A stretch of 64,000 bases of DNA, taken from Sphingorhabdus sp. SMR4y. Its GTDB lineage: Bacteria; Pseudomonadota; Alphaproteobacteria; Sphingomonadales; Sphingomonadaceae. The position numbers and the translations under genes were made by a program. The first letter of the stretch is position 1, and each line of letters begins with the position of its first letter. This document shows positions 7,527-16,239 of this stretch, one piece after another. The notes under the pieces are model-generated. The model had not been told where the DNA came from. It worked only from the letters and a program-made list of their open reading frames with translations, and searched no databases. The stretch spans positions 3,343,001 to 3,407,000 of the forward strand of contig NZ_CP022336.1 of assembly GCF_002218195.1 (NCBI RefSeq), in the 5' to 3' direction.

Positions 7527-8925
7527 CCATTCCGCTGCCGACCGCAAGGCCGAGGAAGGCGAGAAAGCCCATGGTGTCGGTAATCATGGTCACGAATACC
7601 GATGAGGCCAGCGCCGGATCCTGATCGATCCGGTCGAGCATGACAGGCACGAAAATTCCGGCAAAACCGGCAATGACGATATTGATCATCATGGCCAGCG
7701 CGATCACGCCGCCGAGCATCGGGTTGGCAAAGACCAGACCGGTACCCAGCCCGACCAGCACGGCGATGGTCGCGCCGTTGAGCAGGGCTATGCGGAATTC
7801 CCGCCCGATGATCCGTCGGGTGTTGGATCGGGTCAGTTCGTTCATGGCGAGCGCGCGGACCGAGACGGCCATGGTCTGGGTGCCGGCATTGCCGCCGATC
7901 GAGGCGACGATCGGCATCAGGATCGCCAGCGCTACCATCTGTTCGATTGCCGCTCCGAAGATCGAAATGACGAAGCTGGCCACCAGCGCGGTCGCCAGAT
8001 TGGTAATCAGCCAGCGGACGCGCGCCTTGTAACTGTCACGGATCGGTTCGTTGATGTCGCCGTCTCCGGCACCGGAGAGCAGCAGCACGTCTTCGCTGGC
8101 TTCGTCCTCGACAATATGGAGAATATCATCGACGGTAATCATTCCGATCAGGCGCCCGTCATCATTGACGACCGCGGCCGAGATCAGATTATATTTCTGG
8201 AAGCGGAGCGCCACTTCTTCCTGGTCCATGTCGACCGGAATCAGCGTCTGTTCCCGCTTCATCACATCGGCAATCGCGATGTCGCGCGGCGTTCTGAGAA
8301 TCCAGCTCAGCTGGCAGGTGCCAATGGGCCGGAAAGCGGGGTCGACCACGTAGATTTCCCAGAATTCGGTGGTCAGATCATCATTTTTGCGAAGATAGTC
8401 AATCAGGTCGCCGACCATCATATGTTCGGGCACCGCGACAAATTCGCGCTGCATGATCCGGCCTGCTGTTTCTTCCTCGTAGGTGAGGGCGCTTTCGATC
8501 GCGGCGCGGTCTTCGGCATCCAGCTCGGCGAGCACCGCCTGCTGCTCGCCCTCGTCGAGGTCTTCGATAATCGAGACCGCATCGTCGGTGTCCAGCTGTT
8601 CGGTCAGGTCGGCAATCTGGCCCGCGTCGAGCACGTCGATCAGATCTTCGCGAACATGCTCGTTCATCTCCGCGAGCACATCGGCGCTGACCAGATCACC
8701 CAGCGCGCTGGCCAGCGGCGCGCGTTCGTCGGCGTCAACCAGCTCGAACAGGTCGGCAATATCGGCATTGTGGAGTGGATTGACCAGCTCCTGCGCCAGG
8801 ACGCTGTTATTTTCCTCGACCGCATCGGACACCGAACGGACGAATTCGTCGGTCAGCCTGTTGTCTTCGTCGAGAACCTCTTCGCGGTCGGTGACTGCGT
8901 CGGGGGCGTCGTGGATGTCGGTCAT
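7516..8925 (-). CDS. mgtE: Magnesium transporter MgtE
   Basis: A 469-residue inner-membrane Mg2+ channel/transporter. The order of parts is an acidic cytoplasmic N-domain (about 1-150, helical repeats such as LAEMNEHVREDLIDVLDAG), a pair of CBS domains (about 150-280, Mg2+ sensing), then five transmembrane segments from about 300 to the end. The pore signature PIVASIGGNAGTQTMAVSVR is present. The start ATG at 8925 has GGGGAGC upstream. It is convergent with the small Fur-box gene and overlaps it by 11 bases, so the two transcripts must overlap at their 3' ends. Confidence 0.95.
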   Translation of the reverse strand: MTDIHDAPDAVTDREEVLDEDNRLTDEFVRSVSDAVEENNSVLAQELVNPLHNADIADLFELVDADERAPLASALGDLVSADVLAEMNEHVREDLIDVLDAGQIADLTEQLDTDDAVSIIEDLDEGEQQAVLAELDAEDRAAIESALTYEEETAGRIMQREFVAVPEHMMVGDLIDYLRKNDDLTTEFWEIYVVDPAFRPIGTCQLSWILRTPRDIAIADVMKREQTLIPVDMDQEEVALRFQKYNLISAAVVNDDGRLIGMITVDDILHIVEDEASEDVLLLSGAGDGDINEPIRDSYKARVRWLITNLATALVASFVISIFGAAIEQMVALAILMPIVASIGGNAGTQTMAVSVRALAMNELTRSNTRRIIGREFRIALLNGATIAVLVGLGTGLVFANPMLGGVIALAMMINIVIAGFAGIFVPVMLDRIDQDPALASSVFVTMITDTMGFLAFLGLAVGSGMVSL

Positions 8926-9087
8926 CGCAATGCTCCCCTTTTTGCGCGCGTTCGGCCGTCTATTAGGCGTTGCACCGCCGCAATTGCAATCTTTTGTGAC
9001 AATTATCCCAAGGCAGGGTGATTTTTCCCGACGCCTTGCCTATATGGCCCGCAAGACTGATTCAATGAACACAAAGGAAAAGACCCG

Positions 9088-9537
9088 ATGTCTAACGAAA
9101 AAATGACTTTCCATCTTGATACAGGCGATGTCGAGATCAAGCTCCGTCCGGATCTCGCGCCCAATCATGTCGCACGGATCACCGAGCTGGCCGCCGAAGG
9201 CTTTTACGACGGCGTTGTATTCCACCGCGTCATCGCCGGCTTCATGGCACAAGGCGGCGACCCGACCGGCACCGGCATGTCCGGCAGCGACAAGCCCGAT
9301 CTCGATCAGGAATTTTCCAAGGAGCCGCATGTTGAGGGCACCTGCTCGATGGCCCGTACGATGGACCCGAACAGCGCCAACAGCCAGTTCTTCATCTGCC
9401 TCGACGATGCAGGCTTCCTCGACGGCCAATATACGGTCTGGGGCGAAGTGACTTCCGGCATGGAAGCGGTTCACGCGCTGCCCAAGGGCGAGCCACCAGC
9501 GCAGCCTGGCGCGATCAAGTCCGTAACCCTCGGCTAA
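9088..9537 (+). CDS. Peptidyl-prolyl cis-trans isomerase, cyclophilin type
   Basis: A 149-residue cytoplasmic cyclophilin without a signal peptide. Catalytic-site residues are visible in FHRVIAGFMAQGGDPTGTG and SMARTMDPNSANSQFFI. It catalyses proline isomerisation during protein folding (PpiB-like). AAAGGAAA precedes the ATG. It starts 162 bases from the divergent mgtE start, so it has its own promoter region. The next gene begins 12 bases after its stop and may be co-transcribed. Confidence 0.95.
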   Translation: MSNEKMTFHLDTGDVEIKLRPDLAPNHVARITELAAEGFYDGVVFHRVIAGFMAQGGDPTGTGMSGSDKPDLDQEFSKEPHVEGTCSMARTMDPNSANSQFFICLDDAGFLDGQYTVWGEVTSGMEAVHALPKGEPPAQPGAIKSVTLG

Positions 9538-9548
9538 CCGACTAGAAA

Positions 9549-10112
9549 ATGCGTCTCGACAAGCCCAGGATCGCCCCGCTCGCCGAGTCAGAACTCGGTC
9601 CCGAGCATCGGGCGATGCTGGGCGAGCGTTTCAGGTCCGGCAAGATACTCAATATCTTTCGGACGCTGATCAAGGCACCAAAAGCCTATAAGGCGTTCAT
9701 GTGGTGGGGCGGCTATATATTGTCCGGCCATAATGACCTCCCGCCGCGCGAGCGCGAGATCGTCATATTGCGCACCGGTTTCAACTGGAAATCCGGCTAT
9801 GAATGGGCGCAGCATGTCCGCATCGGCAAGGACTGCGGTCTGACCGATGACGAGATCGAACGGATCAAGACGGGCCCGGACGCGGCAGGCTGGACGCCGC
9901 TGGAGAGCGCGCTGCTGCGAGCGACCGACGAACTGACCAGCGACGGCCACGTGACCGACTCGACCTGGGAAGCGCTTTCGGGGCTGACCGAGAAACAGCG
10001 TATGGACCTGGTACTGACCGTGGGCCAATATAGCCAGGTGTCGATGCTGCTCAACAGTTGCGGCGTGCAGCTGGATGATGATCTGGAACTGGATCCCGAT
10101 CTGAAGGCCTGA
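9549..10112 (+). CDS. Carboxymuconolactone decarboxylase (AhpD-like) family protein
   Basis: A 187-residue helical protein. The segment EREIVILRTGFNWKSGYEW followed by AQHVRIGKDCGL is the CMD-family core. The position that in AhpD carries a CXXC redox pair reads EWAQH instead, so peroxidase-type redox chemistry is unlikely and it belongs to the gamma-CMD-like branch. Function is unknown; several relatives take part in lactone or aromatic-acid metabolism. It follows the cyclophilin gene closely and is convergent with the LysR gene, with 10 bases between stops. Confidence 0.82.
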   Translation: MRLDKPRIAPLAESELGPEHRAMLGERFRSGKILNIFRTLIKAPKAYKAFMWWGGYILSGHNDLPPREREIVILRTGFNWKSGYEWAQHVRIGKDCGLTDDEIERIKTGPDAAGWTPLESALLRATDELTSDGHVTDSTWEALSGLTEKQRMDLVLTVGQYSQVSMLLNSCGVQLDDDLELDPDLKA

Positions 10113-10122
10113 CGGCCCGGGT

Positions 10123-11001
10123 CTAGAGGCCCGCTTTTACCACCCAGTCATGGAAAATCCGGACCGCGCGGTTCTTCATGTCGCGTTTGCGGCAGACGAA
10201 CCAGTAGCTGTACGGGCTGTCGACCTGATGATCGAACAGCCGGATCAGCCGGGAATCATTGGCATCCGAAAAATGGCCGCCGTGCATGATCGCTATGCCA
10301 AGACCCTGCGCCGCGGCTTCCAGCATCAGCGGTCCGCTGTCGAGATGGTCGATGCCGGCCGGCTGCAGATCGGGCAGGCCGACGACTTCCTTCCACTGGT
10401 CGAACGCACGGGTCATGTTGCTGTGAATCAGAATATTGTGATTCTGCAGATCCTCGGGCTTGCTGATGGCATTGGGGCCCTTGGTCAGTTCCACCGATGC
10501 AATCGCGTAAACCTTGTTGCTGTCTAGTTTCACCGCATAGAGATTGGGGTCGACATCGTCGCTGATGATGATCGCCGCATCGACGGCATCGCCCAGCATA
10601 TTTTCGGCATGAGAGGATGTGTCCACATTGATATGCAGCTTGGGATAGAGTTTTTTGAGCTCCGGCAGGCGCGGCAGCAAGCGAGTCGCTCCGAACAAAG
10701 GCAGCACGCCAAGACGCAGACGCATATCTCCGCCGGTGACGGTCATCTGGTCGACCGCTTCGCCGATGACTTCAAGGGCCGGCGCGACCGCTTTCAGCAG
10801 GGCCTCGCCGTCGCCGTTCAATACCATCGACTGGTTGCGCCGTTCGAACAGGGGCTTGCCGATATGGTCTTCCAGCGATTTGATTCGCCGGCTGAGCGCC
10901 GGTGCAGACAGTGCAAGCTCGGCAGCCGCAGCCTTGGATGAGCCCAGACGGGCTACGCGAATGAAGGCCTCGAGGGCGCGAAGGGGAGGTAAACGACGCA
11001 T
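10123..11001 (-). CDS. LysR-family transcriptional regulator, GcvA-like
   Basis: A 292-residue regulator. Residues 1-62 are the winged helix-turn-helix (LRALEAFIRVARLGSSKAAA, then SAPALSRRIKSLEDHIG), followed by a LysR substrate-binding domain from about residue 90. The opening MRRLPPLRALEAF and the ending (YWFVCRKRDMKNRAVRIF, DWVV) are typical of GcvA-type regulators. The ligand is unknown. LysR proteins usually control a divergent neighbour and themselves; here the divergent space holds palindromes (CAATATTG at two places, GTTGCAT...ATGCAAC) and an orphan terminator before the CDC48 gene. Confidence 0.93.
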   Translation of the reverse strand: MRRLPPLRALEAFIRVARLGSSKAAAAELALSAPALSRRIKSLEDHIGKPLFERRNQSMVLNGDGEALLKAVAPALEVIGEAVDQMTVTGGDMRLRLGVLPLFGATRLLPRLPELKKLYPKLHINVDTSSHAENMLGDAVDAAIIISDDVDPNLYAVKLDSNKVYAIASVELTKGPNAISKPEDLQNHNILIHSNMTRAFDQWKEVVGLPDLQPAGIDHLDSGPLMLEAAAQGLGIAIMHGGHFSDANDSRLIRLFDHQVDSPYSYWFVCRKRDMKNRAVRIFHDWVVKAGL

Positions 11002-11007
11002 AGAATA

Positions 11008-11116
11008 ACCAATATTGTAAGTGAATCAGCTTTGTGCAACGCAAAATCAGAAACGAATCAAGGGGAATGGCGGAAAACTGTCACTAGCAATATTGCTAAG
11101 TTGCATGTTATGCAAC
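11008..11116. promoter_or_regulatory. Cluster of palindromes, candidate LysR-type operators
   Basis: Three dyads lie within 110 bases upstream of the LysR gene: CAATATTG followed by TAAG near 11012, the perfect 14-base palindrome TAGCAATATTGCTA (11085-11098), and GTTGCAT-GTT-ATGCAAC (11100-11116). CAATATTG occurs in the first two. LysR regulators bind T-N11-A dyads in such divergent regions, so these are candidate autoregulatory or activation sites. No promoter was located with certainty. Confidence 0.45.
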
Positions 11117-11119
11117 CCG

Positions 11120-11235
11120 CAATGTTCTTTTCGCACTTGCACAATAATCTGTTTTGCTGCATTCAGAATGGGCCTTTCAGGCATCCTCTCCTAAAAACTT
11201 TTCAGGCCAGTTCTCCGGAACTGGCCTTTTTTTTT
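11120..11235 (+). ncRNA. Candidate small RNA ending in an orphan terminator
   Basis: The 345-base gap between the divergent LysR and CDC48 genes carries a strong intrinsic terminator reading on the plus strand, yet no plus-strand gene precedes it: the nearest one upstream ends at 10112 and the LysR gene on the other strand intervenes. The simplest reading is a short transcript starting after the palindrome cluster and ending at 11235. The 5' end is a guess. The sequence does not match tmRNA, 6S, SRP RNA or RNase P as far as I can see. A short coding transcript cannot be excluded but no ORF with a good start fits. Confidence 0.35.
11204..11235 (+). terminator. Rho-independent terminator without an assigned gene
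   Basis: The stem is GGCCAGTTC (11205-11213) with GAACTGGCC (11218-11226), the loop is TCCG, and nine T residues follow. Read on the minus strand there is no T-run directly after the stem, so it acts in the plus direction. Confidence 0.85.
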
Positions 11236-11346
11236 GGCAGAAATCGGCGCCGTAGTCTTTCCTCTTAAAATCTGATTCGCATATCGGCCTGGCGATCCCT
11301 ATCTTGTTGGAAAGAACCGAAACGATTATCGAGGAGATACGCCCCA

Positions 11347-13674
11347 GTGTCCGATCCAGCGTCAATCAACGACAAGACCGAAGATGATAATATGCGGCTG
11401 AAGCTGCAGGTTGCCAATGCCCGGCCCGAAGACAGCGGTCGCGGGCTGGCCCGTCTGTCTCGTGATAATCTCGGAAAGCTCGGGCTGATCGAGGGCGACG
11501 TCGTGGAAATTGTCGGTAAACAGGCAACGCCGGCGCGGGCGGTCCTGCCCTATCCGGAAGACGAGGGGCTGGATTTCGTCCGCCTTGACGGTCTGCAGCG
11601 CGCCAATGCCGGCGTCGGTGCGGGAGATTTTGTCGAAATTCGCAAGATCGAATCGAAGGCGGCCAAGAAAGTTGTTTTCGGTCCGGCACAGAAAGACCTC
11701 CGGTTGCAGGGCAATGGTGGCGGTCTGAAGCGCAGCTTCATGGGACGTCCGCTGAAGGCCGGTGATTTTGTCGCCACCCATGGCCAGCAACAGGTCGACC
11801 GCGGGGATATGCCGCCGCAATTGCGGCAGATGCTGGCAGCACCGGCTTTTTCCCTGACCCAGATACGGCTCAACGTCATCGCGACCACGCCCAAGGGCAT
11901 TGTCCATATCGACGAGGATACCGAGGTCGAACTGCGGCCGGAGTATGAGGAATCGACCGAGCATCGTCGCGCCGATGTAACCTATGATGATATTGGCGGC
12001 TTGCACGAAACCATCGATCAACTGCGCGAGATGGTCGAATTGCCGTTGCGCTATCCGCAATTGTTTACCCGGCTCGGCGTTGATCCGCCACGTGGCGTTT
12101 TGCTGCACGGTCCTCCGGGGACAGGCAAGACCCGACTGGCTCGCGCCGTCGCCAATGAAAGCGACGCGGAGTTTTTCCTGATCAACGGTCCGGAAATCAT
12201 GGGCTCTGCTTATGGCGAGTCGGAAAAGAAACTGCGTGAGATATTCGAAGCGGCGACCAAGGCCGCGCCTTCGATCCTGTTTATCGACGAGATCGACTCG
12301 ATTGCGCCAAAGCGCGGGCAGGTTCAGGGCGAGACCGAAAAGCGGCTGGTGGCGCAATTGCTGACGCTGATGGACGGGCTGGAATCCCGGCTCAATCTGG
12401 TCGTGATTGCGGCAACCAATCGCCCCGAAGCGATCGACGAGGCATTGCGCCGTCCGGGTCGTTTTGACCGGGAAATCATCGTCGGTGTGCCCGATGTAGC
12501 TGGCCGGCGGGAGATATTGGGCATCCACACGCGCGGCATGCCGCTGGAAAAGTCGGTGGACCTGAAAGAACTGGCCCGCACGACTTATGGCTTCGTCGGC
12601 GCCGATCTTGCCGCGCTGACTCGCGAAGCGGCTATCGAAGCGGTCCGCCGGATCATGCCCAAGCTGGATCTGGAATCGGAAAGCGTGCCGCCGGAAGTGC
12701 TCGAAGAGCTGGTGGTGCAGCGGCATGATTTTGTCGAAGCCCTGAAGCGGGTCCAGCCGTCAGCGATGCGCGAAGTCATGGTCCAGGCACCCGATGTCCG
12801 CTGGGAAGATATCGGTGGTCTCGACGAGGCGCAGATGCGGCTCAAAGAGGGTATCGAACTGCCGATGAAAAATCCGGAAGCCTTCATCCGGCTGGGCATT
12901 CGTCCGGCCAAGGGTTTTCTGCTCTACGGGCCACCGGGAACCGGCAAGACCTTGCTGGCCAAGGCGGTCGCGCGCGAAGCGGAGGCGAATTTCATTGCCA
13001 CCAAATCGAGCGACCTGCTGTCCAAATGGTATGGCGAGAGCGAGCAGCAGATCGCGCGGCTTTTTGCCCGGGCGCGGCAGGTGGCGCCGACAATCCTGTT
13101 TATCGACGAGATTGACAGTCTGGTGCCGGCGCGCGGTGGCGGCATGGGCGAGCCCCAGGTGACCGAGCGGGTCGTCAACACGATCCTTGCGGAAATGGAC
13201 GGACTGGAAGAAATGCAGTCGGTCATTCTGATCGGCGCAACCAACCGTCCCGGTCTGGTCGATCCGGCATTGCTGCGACCCGGCCGTTTTGACGAGCTGG
13301 TCTATGTCCCGGTGCCGGGCAAGGCCGGGCGCCGCCGGATATTGGCTATCCACACGGCAAAAATGCCGCTCGGCAAGGATGTCGACCTCGACGATATAGC
13401 AGAACGCACCGACCGCTATTCGGGCGCCGATCTGGAAGATCTGGTTCGCCGGGCGGGGCTTTATGCCTTGCGTGAATTTGGCGGACTCGTCGAAACCGTC
13501 CAGATGAAGCATTTCGAGAAAGCTCTGGAAGACAGCCGGGCTTCGGTCACCGTGGAAATGGAGGAAGAATATTCCAAGATGGAAGCGCAGCTGAAGCAGA
13601 ACGCGATGCGGGCCGAACCGATCGGTTTCGTGTCGCCGGGTATGCTGACGCCGATCAAGGACAGCAAGCACTAG
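11347..13674 (+). CDS. CDC48/VCP-type AAA+ ATPase with two AAA domains
   Basis: A 775-residue homologue of archaeal VAT and eukaryotic Cdc48/p97. The order is N-terminal double-psi-barrel (about 16-100, [20 protein letters not shown]), CDC48_2 domain, then D1 with Walker A GPPGTGKT near 255 and Walker [10 protein letters not shown]2 follows with GPPGTGKT near 528, Walker B ILFIDEID and the pore-facing KWYGESE. Both arginine-finger regions ([16 protein letters not shown]) are intact. Cdc48 proteins unfold substrates; in bacteria the substrates and partners are unknown. The GTG at 11347 has GAGGAG 10 bases upstream; an ATG at 11392 just before the conserved domain is an alternative start. Confidence 0.95.
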   Translation: MSDPASINDKTEDDNMRLKLQVANARPEDSGRGLARLSRDNLGKLGLIEGDVVEIVGKQATPARAVLPYPEDEGLDFVRLDGLQRANAGVGAGDFVEIRKIESKAAKKVVFGPAQKDLRLQGNGGGLKRSFMGRPLKAGDFVATHGQQQVDRGDMPPQLRQMLAAPAFSLTQIRLNVIATTPKGIVHIDEDTEVELRPEYEESTEHRRADVTYDDIGGLHETIDQLREMVELPLRYPQLFTRLGVDPPRGVLLHGPPGTGKTRLARAVANESDAEFFLINGPEIMGSAYGESEKKLREIFEAATKAAPSILFIDEIDSIAPKRGQVQGETEKRLVAQLLTLMDGLESRLNLVVIAATNRPEAIDEALRRPGRFDREIIVGVPDVAGRREILGIHTRGMPLEKSVDLKELARTTYGFVGADLAALTREAAIEAVRRIMPKLDLESESVPPEVLEELVVQRHDFVEALKRVQPSAMREVMVQAPDVRWEDIGGLDEAQMRLKEGIELPMKNPEAFIRLGIRPAKGFLLYGPPGTGKTLLAKAVAREAEANFIATKSSDLLSKWYGESEQQIARLFARARQVAPTILFIDEIDSLVPARGGGMGEPQVTERVVNTILAEMDGLEEMQSVILIGATNRPGLVDPALLRPGRFDELVYVPVPGKAGRRRILAIHTAKMPLGKDVDLDDIAERTDRYSGADLEDLVRRAGLYALREFGGLVETVQMKHFEKALEDSRASVTVEMEEEYSKMEAQLKQNAMRAEPIGFVSPGMLTPIKDSKH

Positions 13675-13700
13675 GGTTCTGTCCTCGGGACAGTCCCTAG
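13671..13700. terminator. Hairpin spanning both stop codons of convergent genes
   Basis: CTAGGG (13671-13676) pairs with CCCTAG (13695-13700), and CTGTCC (13679-13684) pairs with GGACAG (13688-13693), with a small internal bulge. The dyad contains the TAG of the CDC48 gene and the TAG of the MFS gene in symmetrical positions. There is no T-run, so it is probably a shared, weak or factor-assisted 3' end for both transcripts. Confidence 0.45.
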
Positions 13701-15058
13701 GTCTTGGACATGACCCGGTCGTCGAGCTTCAGGGTTTTGAAGCCCCAGGCAAACAGGACCACACAGATGCCGGTCGCCAGCCAGAAAGGCAGGGGGCCGG
13801 CATAAGTGTAAAGCAGCACGCCGAAGGCCGGCGAGGCGATGAACGCCATGCCGTTCACCGAGGCGACGATGCCGGCCACTCCATTCTGTTCGGACCGGTT
13901 GACCGCAAGCGAGGCGCCGGCGGTGAATCCGGGGCGAAACAGGCCAAAGCCCAGCGAGGCTACTGCGAAGCCGATGATGATGCCGTACAGGTCGTGCGAA
14001 AGACCGATGATCAGACAGCCGAACGCGCCGAGAACCATGCCCCATAAAATCGAGGATCGGGGTCCCATCTGTAGCAGCGGGATCAGCCCCCATTGCGCCA
14101 GAAGCGTTGCGGCCGCGCCGGACATCAGTACGAGCCCGGTCATCCGGATGCCCATCTCCGGATCGCCGCGCAATCCCAGACGGTCGAGCACGAGAAAGCC
14201 GACAACACCCAGAATCAAAGCATGGGCATTGCCGCCGAATATGCCGGTGATCAGCCAGGGTTTGATTCGGTCGTCGCCCCAGCGCAACCGTGGCGGGACG
14301 CTGTTTTCGTCTTCGCTGTTGTCATCCTCTTCCTTCAGGCTGCCGGCAGAAGGCGCAGAACTATAAGGCTCGGACGTCACCACGCCGCGCGCCTGATAGC
14401 CGGGATTGTCATTGGGCAGTTTCAGCGCCAGCGCGATCATCACCAATATGCCGATCGCGGCAAAGGCGAACATCGGGCTGGACAGGCCGAGAACCGGTAT
14501 GATCAGCAGCGGCGCGATCGCCGGGCCGACAATCGTGCCGAGACCGAAAGAGGAAGAAATCAGCGACAGCGCCTTGGTCCGGTCGGCACGGGCGGTACGT
14601 GCGGCGACATAGGCCTGTACCGCCGGCGGCGCGGCTGAACCGAGGCCGCCGTAAAGGCTGCGGAAACTGGCAAAAAGGATGAAGGTCCAGAGCGCGCTAT
14701 ACCAGCCGAGCAATCCCAGAAACAGCGCCAGACCGGCGAGCGCGAAGGATGCGGTAAAGCCGATCATGCCCAGACGCATCAGCGCCTTGCGGCCGCGATG
14801 GTCCGACTGGCGGGCCCATTTCGGTGCGGTATAGACCCAGAGCAGGGCTGACCAGCTGAAGGCGGCGCTGACCCAGAAATCTGGAATATGCAATTGTGTC
14901 CCGATGGTCGGCAGAATCGACTGCATGGCCGTATTGCCCGACGCGGTAACCAGCATGACCGAAAACAGAACCGCCATCCGGGTGCTGTCTATCGGCTTGG
15001 CATCGGGATCAGATGCCAGCTTGCGGTCCAGCGGTTCGAAATCGGGAGAATCGGCCAT
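13697..15058 (-). CDS. MFS transporter
   Basis: A 453-residue inner-membrane transporter with about 12 hydrophobic segments. The first follows a polar N-tail of some 27 residues. A charged cytoplasmic loop rich in Ser/Glu/Asp (EEDDNSEDENSVPPR) lies between the two six-helix halves. The loop between helices 2 and 3 reads APKWARQSDHRGRKALMRLG, an MFS signature of the D-x-x-G-R-K type. Such proteins are usually drug/H+ or metabolite exporters; substrate is unknown. It lies 18 bases downstream of the ABM-domain gene on the same strand, suggesting an operon. Confidence 0.92.
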   Translation of the reverse strand: MADSPDFEPLDRKLASDPDAKPIDSTRMAVLFSVMLVTASGNTAMQSILPTIGTQLHIPDFWVSAAFSWSALLWVYTAPKWARQSDHRGRKALMRLGMIGFTASFALAGLALFLGLLGWYSALWTFILFASFRSLYGGLGSAAPPAVQAYVAARTARADRTKALSLISSSFGLGTIVGPAIAPLLIIPVLGLSSPMFAFAAIGILVMIALALKLPNDNPGYQARGVVTSEPYSSAPSAGSLKEEDDNSEDENSVPPRLRWGDDRIKPWLITGIFGGNAHALILGVVGFLVLDRLGLRGDPEMGIRMTGLVLMSGAAATLLAQWGLIPLLQMGPRSSILWGMVLGAFGCLIIGLSHDLYGIIIGFAVASLGFGLFRPGFTAGASLAVNRSEQNGVAGIVASVNGMAFIASPAFGVLLYTYAGPLPFWLATGICVVLFAWGFKTLKLDDRVMSKT

Positions 15059-15076
15059 CGGCGCTCCTATGCCATG

Positions 15077-15397
15077 CTATTTCTGCCAGTCATAGCCACG
15101 TTCGACGCGGGCGACATGCAGAGTGTAGGCGCTATACCATATGTCGCGGCCCCGATCGCGGATCAGGGCATGGTCCGGGTTGTCGCGCCATGCCCTTGCA
15201 CTGGCATCATCGCGCCAATAGCTGACGGTGATCCCGAAACCATCCGCAGAGCGGGCATGATCCTCGCCCAGATAGCCCGGTTGTTGCGCCGCGAGTGCGC
15301 CCATGGCCGCAGCGGCAGCCTGATAATCTGCTTCACCGGCACCGGTGCGTTGCGCGCAAAAAATCACCGCGACGGAGTCGTTTGGATAAAGTTGCAT
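15077..15397 (-). CDS. Antibiotic biosynthesis monooxygenase (ABM) domain protein
   Basis: A 106-residue single-domain ferredoxin-like fold protein. The conserved pattern is visible: VAVIFCAQRT at the start, then QPGYLGEDHARS, ITVSYWRDDASARAWR and the C-terminal WYSAYTLHVARVER. ABM domains act as small cofactor-free monooxygenases, haem-degrading enzymes or dimeric regulators; the catalytic role here is unknown. It precedes the MFS transporter, so it may act on the same compound that the transporter moves, which is inference. Confidence 0.82.
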   Translation of the reverse strand: MQLYPNDSVAVIFCAQRTGAGEADYQAAAAAMGALAAQQPGYLGEDHARSADGFGITVSYWRDDASARAWRDNPDHALIRDRGRDIWYSAYTLHVARVERGYDWQK

Positions 15398-15502
15398 GAC
15401 GATCTTTTAACCGGAGCAATGGAACCGGCAACCGCTAATAAATTTGTCACCGCTGCTGTAACGCTCTACTACCACAGTTTGATCTGTTGCCGGAGGAATG
15501 GT

Positions 15503-16129
15503 TTGTCAAATAGTGTTGCCAAGACGAAGATTACGGACCGCATCAAGTCGGGCCTGGAGCGCCGCCTCGGCCCCTGGGGTGTGTTCTTCAAGGGGTTTGT
15601 GAAGCATCCGGTGATGGTGGGATCGATCATCCCGTCTTCGGATGTCACGGTCAGGAAGATGCTCGAACCGGTCAAATGGGACGAGTGCGACCTGTTTGTC
15701 GAATATGGGCCGGGCGTCGGTACGTTCTGTCGCCCGGTGCTCGAACGGCTGAAGCCGGGAGCCGCGCTGGTGGTGATCGATCTGAATGAGGACTTCATCG
15801 ATTATCTGGGCAAGTCGATCCGGGACAGTCGCTTCTACCCGATTCACGGCTCTGCCGCCGATGTGCAGAAGATCATCAGGGAATTGGGCCACGAGAAAGC
15901 CGACTATATCCTGTCCGGACTGCCTTTCTCGACATTGCCCGACCAGCTTGGTCCCAAAATTGCCAAGGAAACCTACGACGCCATCCGGCCGGGCGGGGCC
16001 TTTCTGGTCTACCAGTTCGTCAAGAAGGCGCGCGACTTCATGACCCCGCATTTCGAACGTATCGACAGCGGCTATTCCCTGTGGAACATATTGCCCTGTC
16101 ATCTGTTCTGGGGATGGAAGGCGAAATAG
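15503..16129 (+). CDS. Class I SAM methyltransferase, phospholipid N-methyltransferase-like
   Basis: A 208-residue protein. Motif I is VEYGPGVGTFCRPVLERL, followed by LVVIDLNEDFIDYL and the catalytic-loop-like LSGLPFSTLP. This pattern, with the N-terminal FFKGFVKHPVMVGSIIPSS, is that of the PmtA/rRNA-dimethyladenosine-like group (COG3963). The likely reaction is methylation of phosphatidylethanolamine toward phosphatidylcholine at the inner membrane; rRNA or protein targets remain possible. The start is a TTG at 15503 with GGAGGA five bases upstream; the reading frame stays open further upstream but overlaps the divergent ABM gene and has no family homology. Confidence 0.8.
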   Translation: MSNSVAKTKITDRIKSGLERRLGPWGVFFKGFVKHPVMVGSIIPSSDVTVRKMLEPVKWDECDLFVEYGPGVGTFCRPVLERLKPGAALVVIDLNEDFIDYLGKSIRDSRFYPIHGSAADVQKIIRELGHEKADYILSGLPFSTLPDQLGPKIAKETYDAIRPGGAFLVYQFVKKARDFMTPHFERIDSGYSLWNILPCHLFWGWKAK

Positions 16130-16239
16130 CCGTTGGTCGACGGCTGAATGACGTTCGTCGAAGCCGGCGGTAGATCCAGGCCGGATTAGCGCCATGTTCA
16201 GACCTGAATTTTTTCATATAGATTGAGAGGAATATCCCG

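Noticed and set aside
14888-15502. Upstream extension of the methyltransferase reading frame at 15503
   Set aside because: The extension is antisense to the MFS and ABM genes and has no homology to the family; a TTG with GGAGGA at 15503 gives the normal length.
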